Source of the DNA: Bacilli bacterium
GTDB taxonomy: Bacteria > Bacillota_I > Bacilli_A > ML615J-28 > CAG-313
Direction: 5' to 3'
Length of the DNA stretch: 56,972 nt
Assembly: GCA_017411715.1 (NCBI GenBank)
Contig: JAFQPO010000003.1
Location: forward strand, 1-56,972
A program made the translations under genes and the position numbers. The notes under the pieces were generated by a model that saw only the letters and a list, made by a program, of their open reading frames with translations, ran no database searches and was not told where the DNA came from. This document shows, piece after piece, positions 1 to 8,413 of the stretch. How positions within the stretch are numbered: position 1 is the first letter of the stretch; every line of letters begins with the position of its first letter.

Positions 1-12
1 ATAAATTGGAAT

Positions 13-729
13 TTATCTGTCTGCTATAAAATCTATTCCTGCTTTTCTTGCTTGACTACACAGGTCTTTTGTCTGTAATTTATATTCTTTACCGTCCTTA
101 ATAAAGTGAGTTCCGCATTGTCTGAATTCAAAAGAAACATTTTTTCTGATACATTGTTCACGAATATCTAATGCCCATGCATAATCAAAAGGTCTTGCAA
201 ATTTATCTGATTCTCCACCCACAACTACAAGTTCAACATCATCAAGATACGGTTCAATATGTATTTTTTCAAGCAACGGTTGTGCAGTAATGCATTTGTG
301 CTTTATAGGAAGTGATTCAAATAACGACAATCTTTTATCTGCATTTTTTTGGTTTTCAACAGTACAGCACACAACAACATTTTCATATCCGTTGCCCCAA
401 TCGGCAGGAACACAATCTGCAAATCTGTCTATCCGTTTAGTCAAAAAAAGAAAAGTACAATCTTGTCGCTCTTTTATCATATCCCAGCATTCTTTGCGCC
501 ATACGTCTGCTTCTTCTATCAGAAAATCTGTTGAAAAGCAAAGATAAACTATCCCTGCTTTCATTTTGTAGTTTCCGTTTTTCAACTTCTCAATAGGTTT
601 GCAAAAATCTTTTGTTTTTACAATGTCGTTTGTATTAACACCTCGTTTTGCATCGCCTTTATGTATATAGCAATGCAGACAACCTTCACTGTATTTTCTG
701 CAACCTCGCCATGGATTCCACATAGCCAT
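13..729 (-). CDS. DUF5131 (phage Gp37/Gp68-like) family protein
   Basis: A 238-residue protein whose N-terminus has the DUF5131/Gp37-Gp68 signature: an MWNPWRGC opening and a cysteine cluster of C10, C17 and C20 (CX6CX2C), followed by alternating strands and helices as in a TIM-barrel radical-SAM-like fold. The family is common in phages and integrated elements; its reaction is not established. The ATG follows a good ribosome site (GAGGTGAGAAT), and the length is close to that of the family. It lies 19 bases after the P-loop kinase gene on the same strand, so the two are probably co-transcribed. Together they look like an accessory insertion beside the tRNA array. Family assignment is fairly sure; function is unknown. 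Confidence 0.75.
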   Translation of the reverse strand: MAMWNPWRGCRKYSEGCLHCYIHKGDAKRGVNTNDIVKTKDFCKPIEKLKNGNYKMKAGIVYLCFSTDFLIEEADVWRKECWDMIKERQDCTFLFLTKRIDRFADCVPADWGNGYENVVVCCTVENQKNADKRLSLFESLPIKHKCITAQPLLEKIHIEPYLDDVELVVVGGESDKFARPFDYAWALDIREQCIRKNVSFEFRQCGTHFIKDGKEYKLQTKDLCSQARKAGIDFIADR

Positions 730-748
730 ATTCTCACCTCATCAAATT

Positions 749-1171
749 CTAATTTAGTAAACTCAAAACTTCTTCAATATTGTAACTAGAATCTAATTTT
801 ACATTGCATTCTAAATTATCATACATTCCATGTTTTGATTCTAACATTTTTTCAAGTGGTAGTGGTAAATTACCTCTCATTCTTCCTTTAAATCTTTCTT
901 TTATTACCTCTAATTCTGCTGTTAGAACTATTTTAAAAGTTCCCTCTGGTAACAAATATAAATGTTCTTTTTCTGTAATAAGATAAATAACATTATCTCC
1001 TGTTACAGATTCTTTTAACAATACTTTAAATTTTTCTAATGCCATAGTTGGATTCTTTTCTAATCTCAAATAATCTTTACCTGAATATATCTTTGCATTT
1101 AATGTTTCATTCAATTTATTTGCTAATGTAGATTTCCCTACACAGTTTTCTCCTATAATCGCTATCAACAT
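749..1171 (-). CDS. Small P-loop nucleotide kinase-like protein
   Basis: A 140-residue protein with a Walker A motif at residues 7-15 (GENCVGKST) right after the first strand, and an Arg-rich lid-like stretch (ERFKGRMRGN) in the second half. This is the layout of small adenylate/shikimate-kinase-like P-loop phosphotransferases; the substrate cannot be told from sequence. Translation is placed at the second in-frame ATG, three codons inside the longest frame, because AGGA lies about 8 bases before it while the first ATG almost touches AGGA. It is the first gene of a two-gene unit with the DUF5131 protein, with its own promoter just upstream. Confidence 0.6.
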   Translation of the reverse strand: MLIAIIGENCVGKSTLANKLNETLNAKIYSGKDYLRLEKNPTMALEKFKVLLKESVTGDNVIYLITEKEHLYLLPEGTFKIVLTAELEVIKERFKGRMRGNLPLPLEKMLESKHGMYDNLECNVKLDSSYNIEEVLSLLN

Positions 1172-1214
1172 TGTTATCATTCCTATTCTATATATTCTAA
1201 TTTATCTAATAGTT

Positions 1215-1243
1215 ATTATACCATAATTCCAAATATATTTCCA
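1215..1243 (-). promoter_or_regulatory. Sigma-A promoter for kinase/DUF5131 unit
   Basis: On the minus strand TGGAAA and TATAAT are 17 bases apart, and the -10 box is preceded by TGG, giving the extended form TATGGTATAAT. It lies about 45 bases before the kinase start. Confidence 0.6.
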
Positions 1244-1255
1244 CCATTATCTCTT

Positions 1256-1345
1256 ATTGGTTCGAGTCCCATAAGAACCTAACATTCGAATCCCATAAGT
1301 AAAAGGTTCGAGTCTGTGGTCAGTCTCACCTAGACTTTAAATCTA
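1256..1345 (+). repeat. Three tRNA T-arm-like copies
   Basis: Three short copies of a T-loop-like motif (GGTTCGAGTCCC, CATTCGAATCCC, GGTTCGAGTCTG) follow each other at 20-30 base spacing. The first two are followed by CATAAG, and the first can fold into a T-stem-like hairpin. A further short hairpin resembling an anticodon arm lies at about 1331-1348. No complete tRNA can be folded. They may be debris of tRNA genes or of integration at a tRNA gene. Confidence 0.35.
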
Positions 1346-1362
1346 AATGTTTCATAAATGTA

Positions 1363-1392
1363 TAAAAAAATAAGCCTTCATTCAGAAGACCT
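1363..1392 (-). terminator. Terminator of the tRNA operon
   Basis: Reading the minus strand, an 8-bp stem with two G-U pairs and a 5-base loop (1372-1392) is followed by a run of seven T. It lies 16 bases after the tRNA-Gly 3' end. Confidence 0.7.
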
Positions 1393-1407
1393 ATAGATTT
1401 CATAAAA

Positions 1408-1481
1408 TGGAGCGGGTGATGGGAATCGAACCCACGTAGTCAGCTTGGAAGGCTGAAGTTCTGCCGTTGAACTACACCCGC
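1408..1481 (-). tRNA. tRNA-Gly (anticodon UCC)
   Basis: Full cloverleaf on the minus strand: acceptor GCGGGTG/CACCCGC, anticodon loop CTTCCAA (anticodon TCC), T-arm GGTTCGATTCC, and an encoded CCA end. It is the last gene of the five-tRNA array. Confidence 0.97.
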
Positions 1482-1485
1482 ATAA

Positions 1486-1562
1486 TGGTCGGGAAAACAG
1501 GATTCGAACCTGCGACATCTTGGTCCCAAACCAAGCGCTCTACCAAGCTGAGCTATTTCCCG
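1486..1562 (-). tRNA. tRNA-Pro (anticodon UGG)
   Basis: Acceptor CGGGAAA/TTTCCCG, anticodon stem CTTGG/CCAAG with loop TTTGGGA (anticodon TGG), T-arm GGTTCGAATCC, and encoded CCA. It starts just after a near-perfect promoter (1575-1603). Confidence 0.97.
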
Positions 1563-1574
1563 TTAACCTTTACT

Positions 1575-1603
1575 ATTATATCACTTTTTCATTCAATTGT
1601 CAA
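1575..1603 (-). promoter_or_regulatory. Consensus sigma-A promoter inside the tRNA array
   Basis: Minus strand TTGACA, 17-base spacer, TATAAT, with TG one base before the -10 box. It sits between tRNA-Arg and tRNA-Pro, so tRNA-Pro and tRNA-Gly can be transcribed independently of the upstream three. Confidence 0.88.
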
Positions 1604-1618
1604 GAAAATAAATCTAAA

Positions 1619-1695
1619 TGGCGCGCCCGAGAGGATTCGAACCCCTAACCCCTTGATCCGTAGTCAAGTATTCTATCCAATTGAACTACGGGCGC
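1619..1695 (-). tRNA. tRNA-Arg (anticodon ACG)
   Basis: Acceptor GCGCCCG/CGGGCGC, anticodon stem CTTGA/TCAAG with loop CTACGGA (anticodon ACG, wobble A expected to be deaminated to inosine by TadA), T-arm GGTTCGAATCC and encoded CCA. Confidence 0.97.
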
Positions 1696-1702
1696 ATTTT
1701 AA

Positions 1703-1778
1703 TGGCGGTTCCAACGAGACTTGAACTCGCGATCTCCAGTGTGACAGACTGGCATGTTAACCACTACACCATGGAACC
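1703..1778 (-). tRNA. tRNA-Asp (anticodon GUC)
   Basis: Acceptor GGTTCCA/TGGAACC, anticodon stem CCAGT/ACTGG with loop CTGTCAC (anticodon GTC), and encoded CCA. It is 7 bases from tRNA-Arg. Confidence 0.97.
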
Positions 1779-1782
1779 AAGA

Positions 1783-1865
1783 TGGTGCGGGCGACAGGAA
1801 TCGAACCTGCACTCCGAAGAACTAGATCCTAAGTCTAGCGCGTCTGCCAGTTCCGCCACGCCCGC
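1783..1865 (-). tRNA. tRNA-Leu (anticodon UAG)
   Basis: Class II tRNA with a long variable arm closed by TTCG. Acceptor GCGGGCG/CGCCCGC, anticodon stem CTAGA/TCTAG with loop CTTAGGA (anticodon TAG), and encoded CCA. First gene of the array. Confidence 0.97.
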
Positions 1866-1885
1866 GTCTCTTAATTTGCTTTATT

Positions 1886-1914
1886 ATTATATCATAATTT
1901 AACTAATAGTGCAA
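1886..1914 (-). promoter_or_regulatory. Promoter of the tRNA array
   Basis: Minus strand TTGCAC, 17-base spacer, TATAAT in the extended form TATGATATAAT, about 20 bases before tRNA-Leu. Confidence 0.8.
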
Positions 1915-1936
1915 GCATTTTGTATCTATAATTTAA

Positions 1937-1960
1937 AATAGCCCCTTTATAGGGGCTATT
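1937..1960 (-). terminator. Terminator after the phosphodiester glycosidase gene
   Basis: A perfect 10-bp stem (AATAGCCCCT/AGGGGCTATT) with a 4-base loop, four bases after the stop codon. The T tract on the minus strand is short (TTTTAAAT). Confidence 0.7.
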
Positions 1961-1964
1961 ATAA

Positions 1965-4016
1965 TTAATGTTTCTTACCGATTAAAACAATTGTACAAAG
2001 AGGAACTAACATTAAATAAGTAGTAATGAAGCCAAAACTACATCCACCGGCTTTTGCTGGTTCATGGCCTAAGCATTTATCAGTCTCGATTGGGCAGTCA
2101 GCAGCAATGCATCGACCACATTCAGGACAAATAACATGATCGCCTATTTTAATATTAACAGTTTCTGTATCGGAATAAACAGCTTTTAAATTATATTTAT
2201 AAACTAATTCTAATTCTAATTTTTCTGTAGATGGAATATCTAAAACATATCCATTATCAGCTTTAAAATAATGATTTTTCTTAGCCTTAATCCAAACAAG
2301 TTGTAATGTTCCATCAGGGTCTTGAACATCAAGTTCGATATGATAATTAGCTCCGTCCCAATTCCAATCAACTACTTTTACGATTGGCTTAATTAAACCT
2401 GTACCTACTTTAAATGGATCCCCCACTCTAGATGAAGTTGAACCATCAACTGTTATATCATATGTGTATTCAATAGTATATCCAGTTGAAGCTTCTAAAC
2501 CACTAATAACTAATTTGCCATCAGCTGCTTCAAAATAGGTTTTACCACCATCAACTGTAGCTTTAATGTTACTTACTTGTACATCATTACCAAATTTTGG
2601 AACACTTAATTCAATTGTTGTATCACTAACATTTTCAACTGAAAGTTTAAGAGCTGGCATTACAACTAATACCGCATTGGAATCTCTTCTTTCATTTCCA
2701 TCAGATGGGCTATTTAAAACTCTAAATTCGTTATTTTCACGAATAATCATAGTTGTTGATCCGCCACCATCCATATTAGTAGCTGCATAACAACCGAATG
2801 CTTCCATAGTAGCAGACATTTCCATATTAGTCATACCGTACATATTGCCATCAGGTTGTCTTCCATCTACTGTAACAAATACACATGTGCCATCTTCTCT
2901 ATACCCAATCATAGTACGAGGATGACGATTCTTATCAGTTGAATATAGTCCTTCACCATTTGCATTTAATGTAACATTTCCTGCAGTTATACTTTCACAA
3001 TCAGCATATGCGCCAGTAACTTTATATTGAACTCTTACTTCATATGCAGTATCAAGTAATTTTTGAATTGATTCGTTCTCAGTATATAAAGCAAATTGAT
3101 CATTAGTAAGTGTTTTTGCTTCTTCAGTATATTTTACAGTACCTTTTGCATAGATGTGTTTTTCATCCATACCTAACATACGTTTAGAAAGTTGTGCAAA
3201 ATAAGAATTAGGTAAAGTAGTTGTCACAGTGAATGTATTAGGTTCATAAGCATAATTATAATATACCGCAATTTCACCTGTAGCAGGTTGTTCGTTTAAA
3301 TACTTAACTTCAAATTCAGCAGTTTCTTCACCATTTTCATTATAAATAGTTAAATATGGGAATTCAGAAACAGTAAATTCTTCACCATATACAACAGGAT
3401 TGCTTGATCCATCATTCTTAAACCCGATCACTTCATTTTTACTGTAACTAATAGGTCTAATAACTTCACCATTTTGAACAGCAGCACCTCTTGTTTGATA
3501 TAATAAATTACCATAAGAACCTTCACCATTAATATCAAAGAAATCTCCATTAACACCAGCAATTACAACCCAACCAGGATTATTTGCTTCAAAGTTTTTT
3601 GCCATATCTACAATAGTAGCTTTAACCCATTCATCAGACATTGTGCTAGAAGTATATGTCCAGTTAACGATTTTAACATCTTTAGTGCTAGGAATAGTTA
3701 AAACATTAACACTTTGAGCATAATATTGATCCGCAACAGTTGCGCCTCCGCCACCACTACCAGCAGCATTAAATCCAGAAAAAGGAGTACTACATTCAGC
3801 AATATATTTAACATGTTGGATCCCCGCAAACAAGCTATTTGCTTCAACAATACTAGTTGTGCGGAATCTTGCTTTTCCTTCTTCGTTTCCTACTTCAGCT
3901 TCACACATTGGAAATTCAGCAGGGACAGCACTAACATTTTTGCTCATTGCCACAAAGCTAAATCCAAAGATTAGCGAAAGTACTATTAATAAAAACATTT
4001 TTTTCATTATACGCAT
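1965..4016 (-). CDS. Secreted phosphodiester glycosidase-family protein with Cys-rich C-terminal anchor
   Basis: 683 residues. A signal peptide at the N-terminus is followed by a phosphodiester glycosidase (NAGPA/DUF2233-type) domain of about 300 residues: NGDFF near residue 156, RTMIGYREDG, FVTVDGRQ and MDGGGSTTM near residue 415 are its hallmark motifs. Members remove or rearrange sugars on phosphodiester-linked surface polymers; the substrate here is unknown. Two beta-rich (fibronectin-like) modules follow. The C-terminus has a CPECGRC cysteine cluster, then GGCS, a hydrophobic helix and KKH, which looks like a sorting or anchor tail. The start is an ATG 7 bases after GAGGTG; the longer frame begins with the GTG of that ribosome site. 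A TGATATAAT box lies at 4044-4052. The gene is monocistronic. Confidence 0.8.
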   Translation of the reverse strand: MRIMKKMFLLIVLSLIFGFSFVAMSKNVSAVPAEFPMCEAEVGNEEGKARFRTTSIVEANSLFAGIQHVKYIAECSTPFSGFNAAGSGGGGATVADQYYAQSVNVLTIPSTKDVKIVNWTYTSSTMSDEWVKATIVDMAKNFEANNPGWVVIAGVNGDFFDINGEGSYGNLLYQTRGAAVQNGEVIRPISYSKNEVIGFKNDGSSNPVVYGEEFTVSEFPYLTIYNENGEETAEFEVKYLNEQPATGEIAVYYNYAYEPNTFTVTTTLPNSYFAQLSKRMLGMDEKHIYAKGTVKYTEEAKTLTNDQFALYTENESIQKLLDTAYEVRVQYKVTGAYADCESITAGNVTLNANGEGLYSTDKNRHPRTMIGYREDGTCVFVTVDGRQPDGNMYGMTNMEMSATMEAFGCYAATNMDGGGSTTMIIRENNEFRVLNSPSDGNERRDSNAVLVVMPALKLSVENVSDTTIELSVPKFGNDVQVSNIKATVDGGKTYFEAADGKLVISGLEASTGYTIEYTYDITVDGSTSSRVGDPFKVGTGLIKPIVKVVDWNWDGANYHIELDVQDPDGTLQLVWIKAKKNHYFKADNGYVLDIPSTEKLELELVYKYNLKAVYSDTETVNIKIGDHVICPECGRCIAADCPIETDKCLGHEPAKAGGCSFGFITTYLMLVPLCTIVLIGKKH

Positions 4017-4068
4017 ATTTTTCACCTCTAGTTTCTTTTCTATATTATATCACTTATTTTTTTTGTTA

Positions 4069-4099
4069 AAATAAAAAACGCTCCATAAATTAAGGAGCG
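4069..4099 (-). terminator. Terminator of efp
   Basis: Six-bp GC-rich stem CGCTCC/GGAGCG (4079-4099) followed on the minus strand by TTTTTTATTTT, 10 bases after the efp stop codon. Confidence 0.85.
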
Positions 4100-4108
4100 C
4101 TTTCTTCA

Positions 4109-4666
4109 TTATGCACGTGATGAATATTTTCCATCAAATGTAGTAACGATAATTTTTTCACCTTGATCGATGAATAAAGGAACTCTAACAACCCAACCAG
4201 TTTCTAATTTAACTTCTTTAGTCGCGTTAGTTGCTGTATTACCAGCTACAGCTGGAGCAGATTCAACAACTTCTAGAGCTACTTTTTCAGGAATGTTGAT
4301 ACCTAAAACTTCAGAACCATACATAACAATTTCAATTTCCATACCTTCTAAAATGAAGTTAGCTTCCCATTTCATTTGTTCAGCTGGAATATCTAATTGT
4401 TCCCAAGTTTCTAAATCCATAAAGCAGTAAGTGTCACCACTTGAATAAGAATATTGCATTTTACGTTTTTCAATTAAAGCTTGTTCAACTTTAACACCTG
4501 CGTTGAAAGAATATTCAACTGTTGAACCAGTACGATAGTTACGTAATTTAGTACGAACAAAAGCTTGTCCTTTACCAGGTTTAACATGTTGGAAATCTAA
4601 AATAACACATGGGTCACCATTATAAATAATAGTCATACCAGTTTTAAAATCGCTTGTAGTAATCAT
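4109..4666 (-). CDS. efp: Elongation factor P
   Basis: 185 residues, the usual EF-P length, with the three-domain KOW/OB/OB sequence from N- to C-terminus. EF-P enters the ribosomal E site and relieves stalling at proline runs. The loop that meets the P-site tRNA reads HVKPGKGQAF, with lysine 32 at the position that many bacteria modify; no dedicated modification enzyme is seen nearby. The C-terminal third has a short Ala/Thr/Asn-rich insert (PAVAGNTATNATK), slightly unusual but common in Bacillota. The ATG follows a weak AGGA site. It is a single-gene unit with its own promoter and terminator, divergent from ispH. Confidence 0.97.
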   Translation of the reverse strand: MITTSDFKTGMTIIYNGDPCVILDFQHVKPGKGQAFVRTKLRNYRTGSTVEYSFNAGVKVEQALIEKRKMQYSYSSGDTYCFMDLETWEQLDIPAEQMKWEANFILEGMEIEIVMYGSEVLGINIPEKVALEVVESAPAVAGNTATNATKEVKLETGWVVRVPLFIDQGEKIIVTTFDGKYSSRA

Positions 4667-4711
4667 TTGTAATAAATCCTTTCATTCTGTATTTATTTTT
4701 ATCTTCTATTT

Positions 4712-4740
4712 ATTATACCAAAAAATTCATAATAATTCAA
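4712..4740 (-). promoter_or_regulatory. efp promoter
   Basis: Minus strand TTGAAT, 17-base spacer, TATAAT preceded by TGG (extended -10). It is about 46 bases before the efp start. Confidence 0.8.
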
Positions 4741-4820
4741 CACATACGTAATTTTTTTTGCGTTTTGCTTTTAATTGTTTAATATTTAGGGTAAAATAAA
4801 TATATAATTGAGGTGATTTG

Positions 4821-5690
4821 ATGAATATAATTAAATTAGAAAACGTTGGTTTTTGTTTTGGAGTTACAAAGTCAATTGAAACCGCAACTAATGTTTTAAA
4901 AAGCAATCATTTTCCTAAACCAGTTTATATTCTTGGCTACTTAATTCACAATAAACTAATTTCTAAAGAACTAGAAAGTTTAGGGGCTATTATTATAAAT
5001 GAAAGTGAAATTGAGAATCTTAAAGCAGGAACAATCATCACAACTGCTCATGGCATTAGTGATTCTTTAAAAAATAAGCTTATGAATTCTTGCTTAACAT
5101 TAGTTGATACAACATGTGCTATTGTTAATAAAACACATCAAATCATAAACGATCATCTAAAACAAGGTTATACACTAATTTTATTAGGTGAAAAAAATCA
5201 TAAAGAAGTAATTGGTTTAACTCATGGCAAAAATAATATTTATATTATTAAAAATATAAATGAAATTACTTCTTTACCTCAACTATCAGAAAAAACAAAA
5301 TTAGGATTTGTGACACAAACTACTGTTACACCTTATGAAATAGAAACAGTCTTAGAAGCACTTAAAACTAAGTATCCTAATATTTTACAATTATCATCAT
5401 GTTGTGAAGCAACTAAAAAAAGACAAATTGAACTACTATCAATTATCGAAAAATACAAAAACAATCAAAAAACCTTATATCTAGTAATCGGTGATAAATT
5501 AAGTAACAATACCAATAAATTACTTAAAACCATTCTAGAAAAATCACAATGTGATGGATTATTAATTGAGAATTTAAACGAACTAAAAAATATCAATACA
5601 TCTAAATATCAAAATATTATTATTACATCTGCTACAAGTGCATCTATAACTATCGTTAATGAAATATATAATTATCTATTAAACAATTAG
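4821..5690 (+). CDS. ispH: 4-hydroxy-3-methylbut-2-enyl diphosphate reductase (IspH/LytB)
   Basis: 289 residues, the family's normal length. IspH makes IPP and DMAPP from HMBPP in the last step of the MEP isoprenoid pathway, using a [4Fe-4S] cluster. The three cluster cysteines are visible as C12 (GFCFG), C99 (DTTCAIV) and C194 or C195 (SSCCEATKKRQ); substrate-binding H43, H77, H127 and E129 are in place. ATG 4821 is chosen over the TTG at 4818 because GAGGTGA ends 4 bases before it. pepF follows after 12 bases, so the two are likely co-transcribed. No other MEP gene is in the window. Confidence 0.95.
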   Translation: MNIIKLENVGFCFGVTKSIETATNVLKSNHFPKPVYILGYLIHNKLISKELESLGAIIINESEIENLKAGTIITTAHGISDSLKNKLMNSCLTLVDTTCAIVNKTHQIINDHLKQGYTLILLGEKNHKEVIGLTHGKNNIYIIKNINEITSLPQLSEKTKLGFVTQTTVTPYEIETVLEALKTKYPNILQLSSCCEATKKRQIELLSIIEKYKNNQKTLYLVIGDKLSNNTNKLLKTILEKSQCDGLLIENLNELKNINTSKYQNIIITSATSASITIVNEIYNYLLNN

Positions 5691-5702
5691 GAGGATTAAT
5701 TA

Positions 5703-7385
5703 ATGAAATTTAGTGAATATGTCTATATTAGACCTGACTTTAAAGAAATAGAAAAAAAGTTTAATGAATTTTGTGAAAAATTTGAAAATGCGGATACCCC
5801 TACAGAAGCTATTGCCCTTATTGATGAAATAGGGAAAATTAGAAGTGATGTTTCAACAATGATAAATTTAGCACAAATTAGACATTCAGTTAATACTTTT
5901 GATGAATTCTATAATGCGGAACAAGAGTACTTAGATGAATATCTACCAATTTATTCAGGACTTGAGAATAAACTATCAATTACATTATTCAATAGTAAAT
6001 TTAAAGATGATTTAATTAAAAAATATGGTAAACATTTTTTTAATCTAATCGAAGTATCACTTAAAACGTTTAAACCTGAAATAATTGAAGATTTACAAGA
6101 AGAAAATAAACTTGCTACCGAATATGGTAAACTAATTGCCTCAAGTAATATTGAATTTGATGGTAAATCTCTTAATCTTTCTCAACTTAAACCTTATACT
6201 GAATCTCTTGACCGTAAAACTAGAAAAAAAGCAAATGATGCTTCTTGTGGATGGTTTAAAGAACACGAACAAGAATTTGATGATATCTATGATGGACTTG
6301 TTAAGGTAAGAACTAGAATTGCTAAAAAACTTGGCTATAAAAATTATGTTGAATTAGGATATAATAGACTTGGCAGAACTGATTATAATTCAGAGATGGT
6401 CGCAAAATATCGTGAACAAATTAAAAAATATGTTGTACCACTAGCTAGTTCTATTGTAATTGAACAAGGCAAAAGAATTAATATCGATGATTTAAAAAAC
6501 TACGACTTAAATCTTTTCTATTTAGATGGTAATCCAAAGCCTGTAGGTAATGTACATGAATTAGTAGAAAAAGCTAGAACAATGTATCATGAAATGAGTA
6601 AAGAAGCTGGCGAATTCTTTGACTTTATGTGCGAACATGAATTATTTGACTTAGAAGCTAAAAAAGGGAAAGAAAGTGGCGGATATTGTACTTATATCGA
6701 AAACTATCAATCTCCATTCATCTTCGCAAATTTCAATGGAACAAGTGGTGATGTTGATGTATTAACTCATGAAGCAGGTCATGCTTTCCAAGTATACTCT
6801 AGTCGCGATGCTATCTTACCTGAATACTTATGGCCAACTTATGAAGCTGCTGAAATTCACTCTATGAGTATGGAATTCTTTGCGCATCCATGGATGCAAT
6901 CATTCTTTGAAAAAGATGCTAAAAAATATCTTTATAGTCATGTTTGTGGAACTATTACATTCTTACCTTATGGTGCTTGTGTTGATGAATTTCAACATGC
7001 TATTTATGAAAATCCGGAAATGACCAAAGAAGAAAGAAAAGAAACATGGCGTAAAATTGAAAAGCAATACTTACCATATAAAATCTATGACAATGAAGTT
7101 TTAGAACGTGGTACTTTCTGGTTTAGACAAGGTCACATCTTCTCTTCTCCTTTCTATTATATTGATTATACTTTAGCTCAAGTTTGTGCTCAACAATTCT
7201 TTATTAAAAACCTAGAAAATCACGATAATGCATGGCATGATTACTATGAATTATGCAAAGCAGGAGGATCAAAACCTTTCACTGAGTTATTAAAAGTTGC
7301 TAATTTGAACAATCCTTTTGAAGAAGGATCACTTGAAAATGTTATGAGACAAATAGCTCTTTGGCTTGAAGAACACAAACTATAA
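5703..7385 (+). CDS. pepF: M3 family oligoendopeptidase (PepF-like)
   Basis: 560 residues, typical for the shorter M3 oligoendopeptidases. A cytosolic zinc metallopeptidase that trims short peptides. The zinc site is HEAGH at residues 356-360, with the third ligand expected in the EAAEIHSMSME stretch about 25 residues later. The ATG follows a strong AGGAGGATTAATT site. It is the second gene after ispH and ends at a terminator shared with the convergent recA. Family assignment is firm; the exact peptide specificity is not known. Confidence 0.92.
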   Translation: MKFSEYVYIRPDFKEIEKKFNEFCEKFENADTPTEAIALIDEIGKIRSDVSTMINLAQIRHSVNTFDEFYNAEQEYLDEYLPIYSGLENKLSITLFNSKFKDDLIKKYGKHFFNLIEVSLKTFKPEIIEDLQEENKLATEYGKLIASSNIEFDGKSLNLSQLKPYTESLDRKTRKKANDASCGWFKEHEQEFDDIYDGLVKVRTRIAKKLGYKNYVELGYNRLGRTDYNSEMVAKYREQIKKYVVPLASSIVIEQGKRINIDDLKNYDLNLFYLDGNPKPVGNVHELVEKARTMYHEMSKEAGEFFDFMCEHELFDLEAKKGKESGGYCTYIENYQSPFIFANFNGTSGDVDVLTHEAGHAFQVYSSRDAILPEYLWPTYEAAEIHSMSMEFFAHPWMQSFFEKDAKKYLYSHVCGTITFLPYGACVDEFQHAIYENPEMTKEERKETWRKIEKQYLPYKIYDNEVLERGTFWFRQGHIFSSPFYYIDYTLAQVCAQQFFIKNLENHDNAWHDYYELCKAGGSKPFTELLKVANLNNPFEEGSLENVMRQIALWLEEHKL

Positions 7386-7390
7386 AAAAA

Positions 7391-7418
7391 GGAATCTCAA
7401 ACACTCGTTTGAGGTTCC
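7391..7418. terminator. Bidirectional terminator between pepF and recA
   Basis: Twelve-base arms (GGAATCTCAAAC/GTTTGAGGTTCC, one mismatch) with a 4-base loop, flanked by an A run on the left and a T-rich run on the right, so it can serve both convergent genes. Confidence 0.88.
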
Positions 7419-7425
7419 TCATTTT

Positions 7426-8412
7426 TTATCCACGTAATTTTTCACGAACTTGGCTTTCAATTTCAGCAGCCAATTCTTTATTTTGAACAAATAATTCTTT
7501 AACATTTTCACGGCCTTGACCTAGGCGTTCACCTTTATATGAGAACCAAGAACCACTCTTAGCAACAATATCCATATTAACAGCCATATCCAATAATTCA
7601 CCTTCACGTGAAATACCTTTACCGAAGATAATATCTACTTCTGCTACTTTAAATGGAGGAGCTACTTTGTTTTTAACAACTCTAACTCTTGTTAAGTTAC
7701 CAATTGCTTCAGTTCCTTGTTTGATTTGATCAACTCTTCTAATATCTAATCTAATAGTTGAATAGAATTTTAAAGCACGACCACCTGATGTTGTTTCAGG
7801 ACTACCAAACATAACGCCAACTTTTTCACGAATTTGGTTAATGAAAATAGCAACTGTTTTAGTTTTATTTAAAGTACCTGCAAGTTTTCTCATTGCTTGG
7901 CTCATTAATCTTGCTTGTAAACCAATATGACTATCTCCCATATCTCCTTCAATTTCAGCTTTAGGAACAAGGGCTGCAACGCTGTCAATAACAATAATAT
8001 CAATTGCATTACTACGAACTAACGCTTCTACAATTTCTAATGCTTGTTCACCATTATCTGGTTGAGATAAAATTAAATTATCAGTATCAACACCTAGATT
8101 TTTAGCATACGTAGGATCAAGGGCATGTTCAGCATCAATAAACGCCGCATAACCACCTTGTTTTTGTGCCTCAGCAATTGCATGTAAAGCAAAAGTTGTT
8201 TTACCACTACTTTCAGGACCATATATTTCAATAACACGTCCTTTTGGATATCCGCCAACACCTAGTGCAGCATCAAGAGCAATTGATCCACTTGGAATTA
8301 CTTCTACTGATTCATTACTCTTTTCACCTAATTTCATTACAGCGCCTTTACCATATTGTTTTTCAATCGATTTAAACGCCTCCATAAGGGCCTTTTGTTT
8401 ATCTTCTGTCAT
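7426..8412 (-). CDS. recA: Recombinase RecA
   Basis: 328 residues. RecA coats single-stranded DNA, drives strand exchange and triggers LexA self-cleavage. Walker A is GPESSGKT at residues 65-72; the [14 protein letters not shown] and [11 protein letters not shown] loops that bind DNA are intact. The start is the ATG at 8412, nine codons inside the longest frame, because GGAAGGAG lies 7 bases before it and [13 protein letters not shown] matches other RecA N-termini. The protein ends at VREKLRG and lacks most of the acidic C-terminal tail that tunes RecA in many bacteria. It begins one base after the pgsA stop codon. cinA, which often sits between pgsA and recA in Bacilli, is absent. Confidence 0.97.
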   Translation of the reverse strand: MTEDKQKALMEAFKSIEKQYGKGAVMKLGEKSNESVEVIPSGSIALDAALGVGGYPKGRVIEIYGPESSGKTTFALHAIAEAQKQGGYAAFIDAEHALDPTYAKNLGVDTDNLILSQPDNGEQALEIVEALVRSNAIDIIVIDSVAALVPKAEIEGDMGDSHIGLQARLMSQAMRKLAGTLNKTKTVAIFINQIREKVGVMFGSPETTSGGRALKFYSTIRLDIRRVDQIKQGTEAIGNLTRVRVVKNKVAPPFKVAEVDIIFGKGISREGELLDMAVNMDIVAKSGSWFSYKGERLGQGRENVKELFVQNKELAAEIESQVREKLRG

Positions 8413-8413
8413 A

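Noticed and set aside
1467..1902. Open frames over the tRNA array on the plus strand
   Set aside because: They are antisense to the tRNA genes. The GFEPATSW-type peptide is a well-known false product of tRNA genes.
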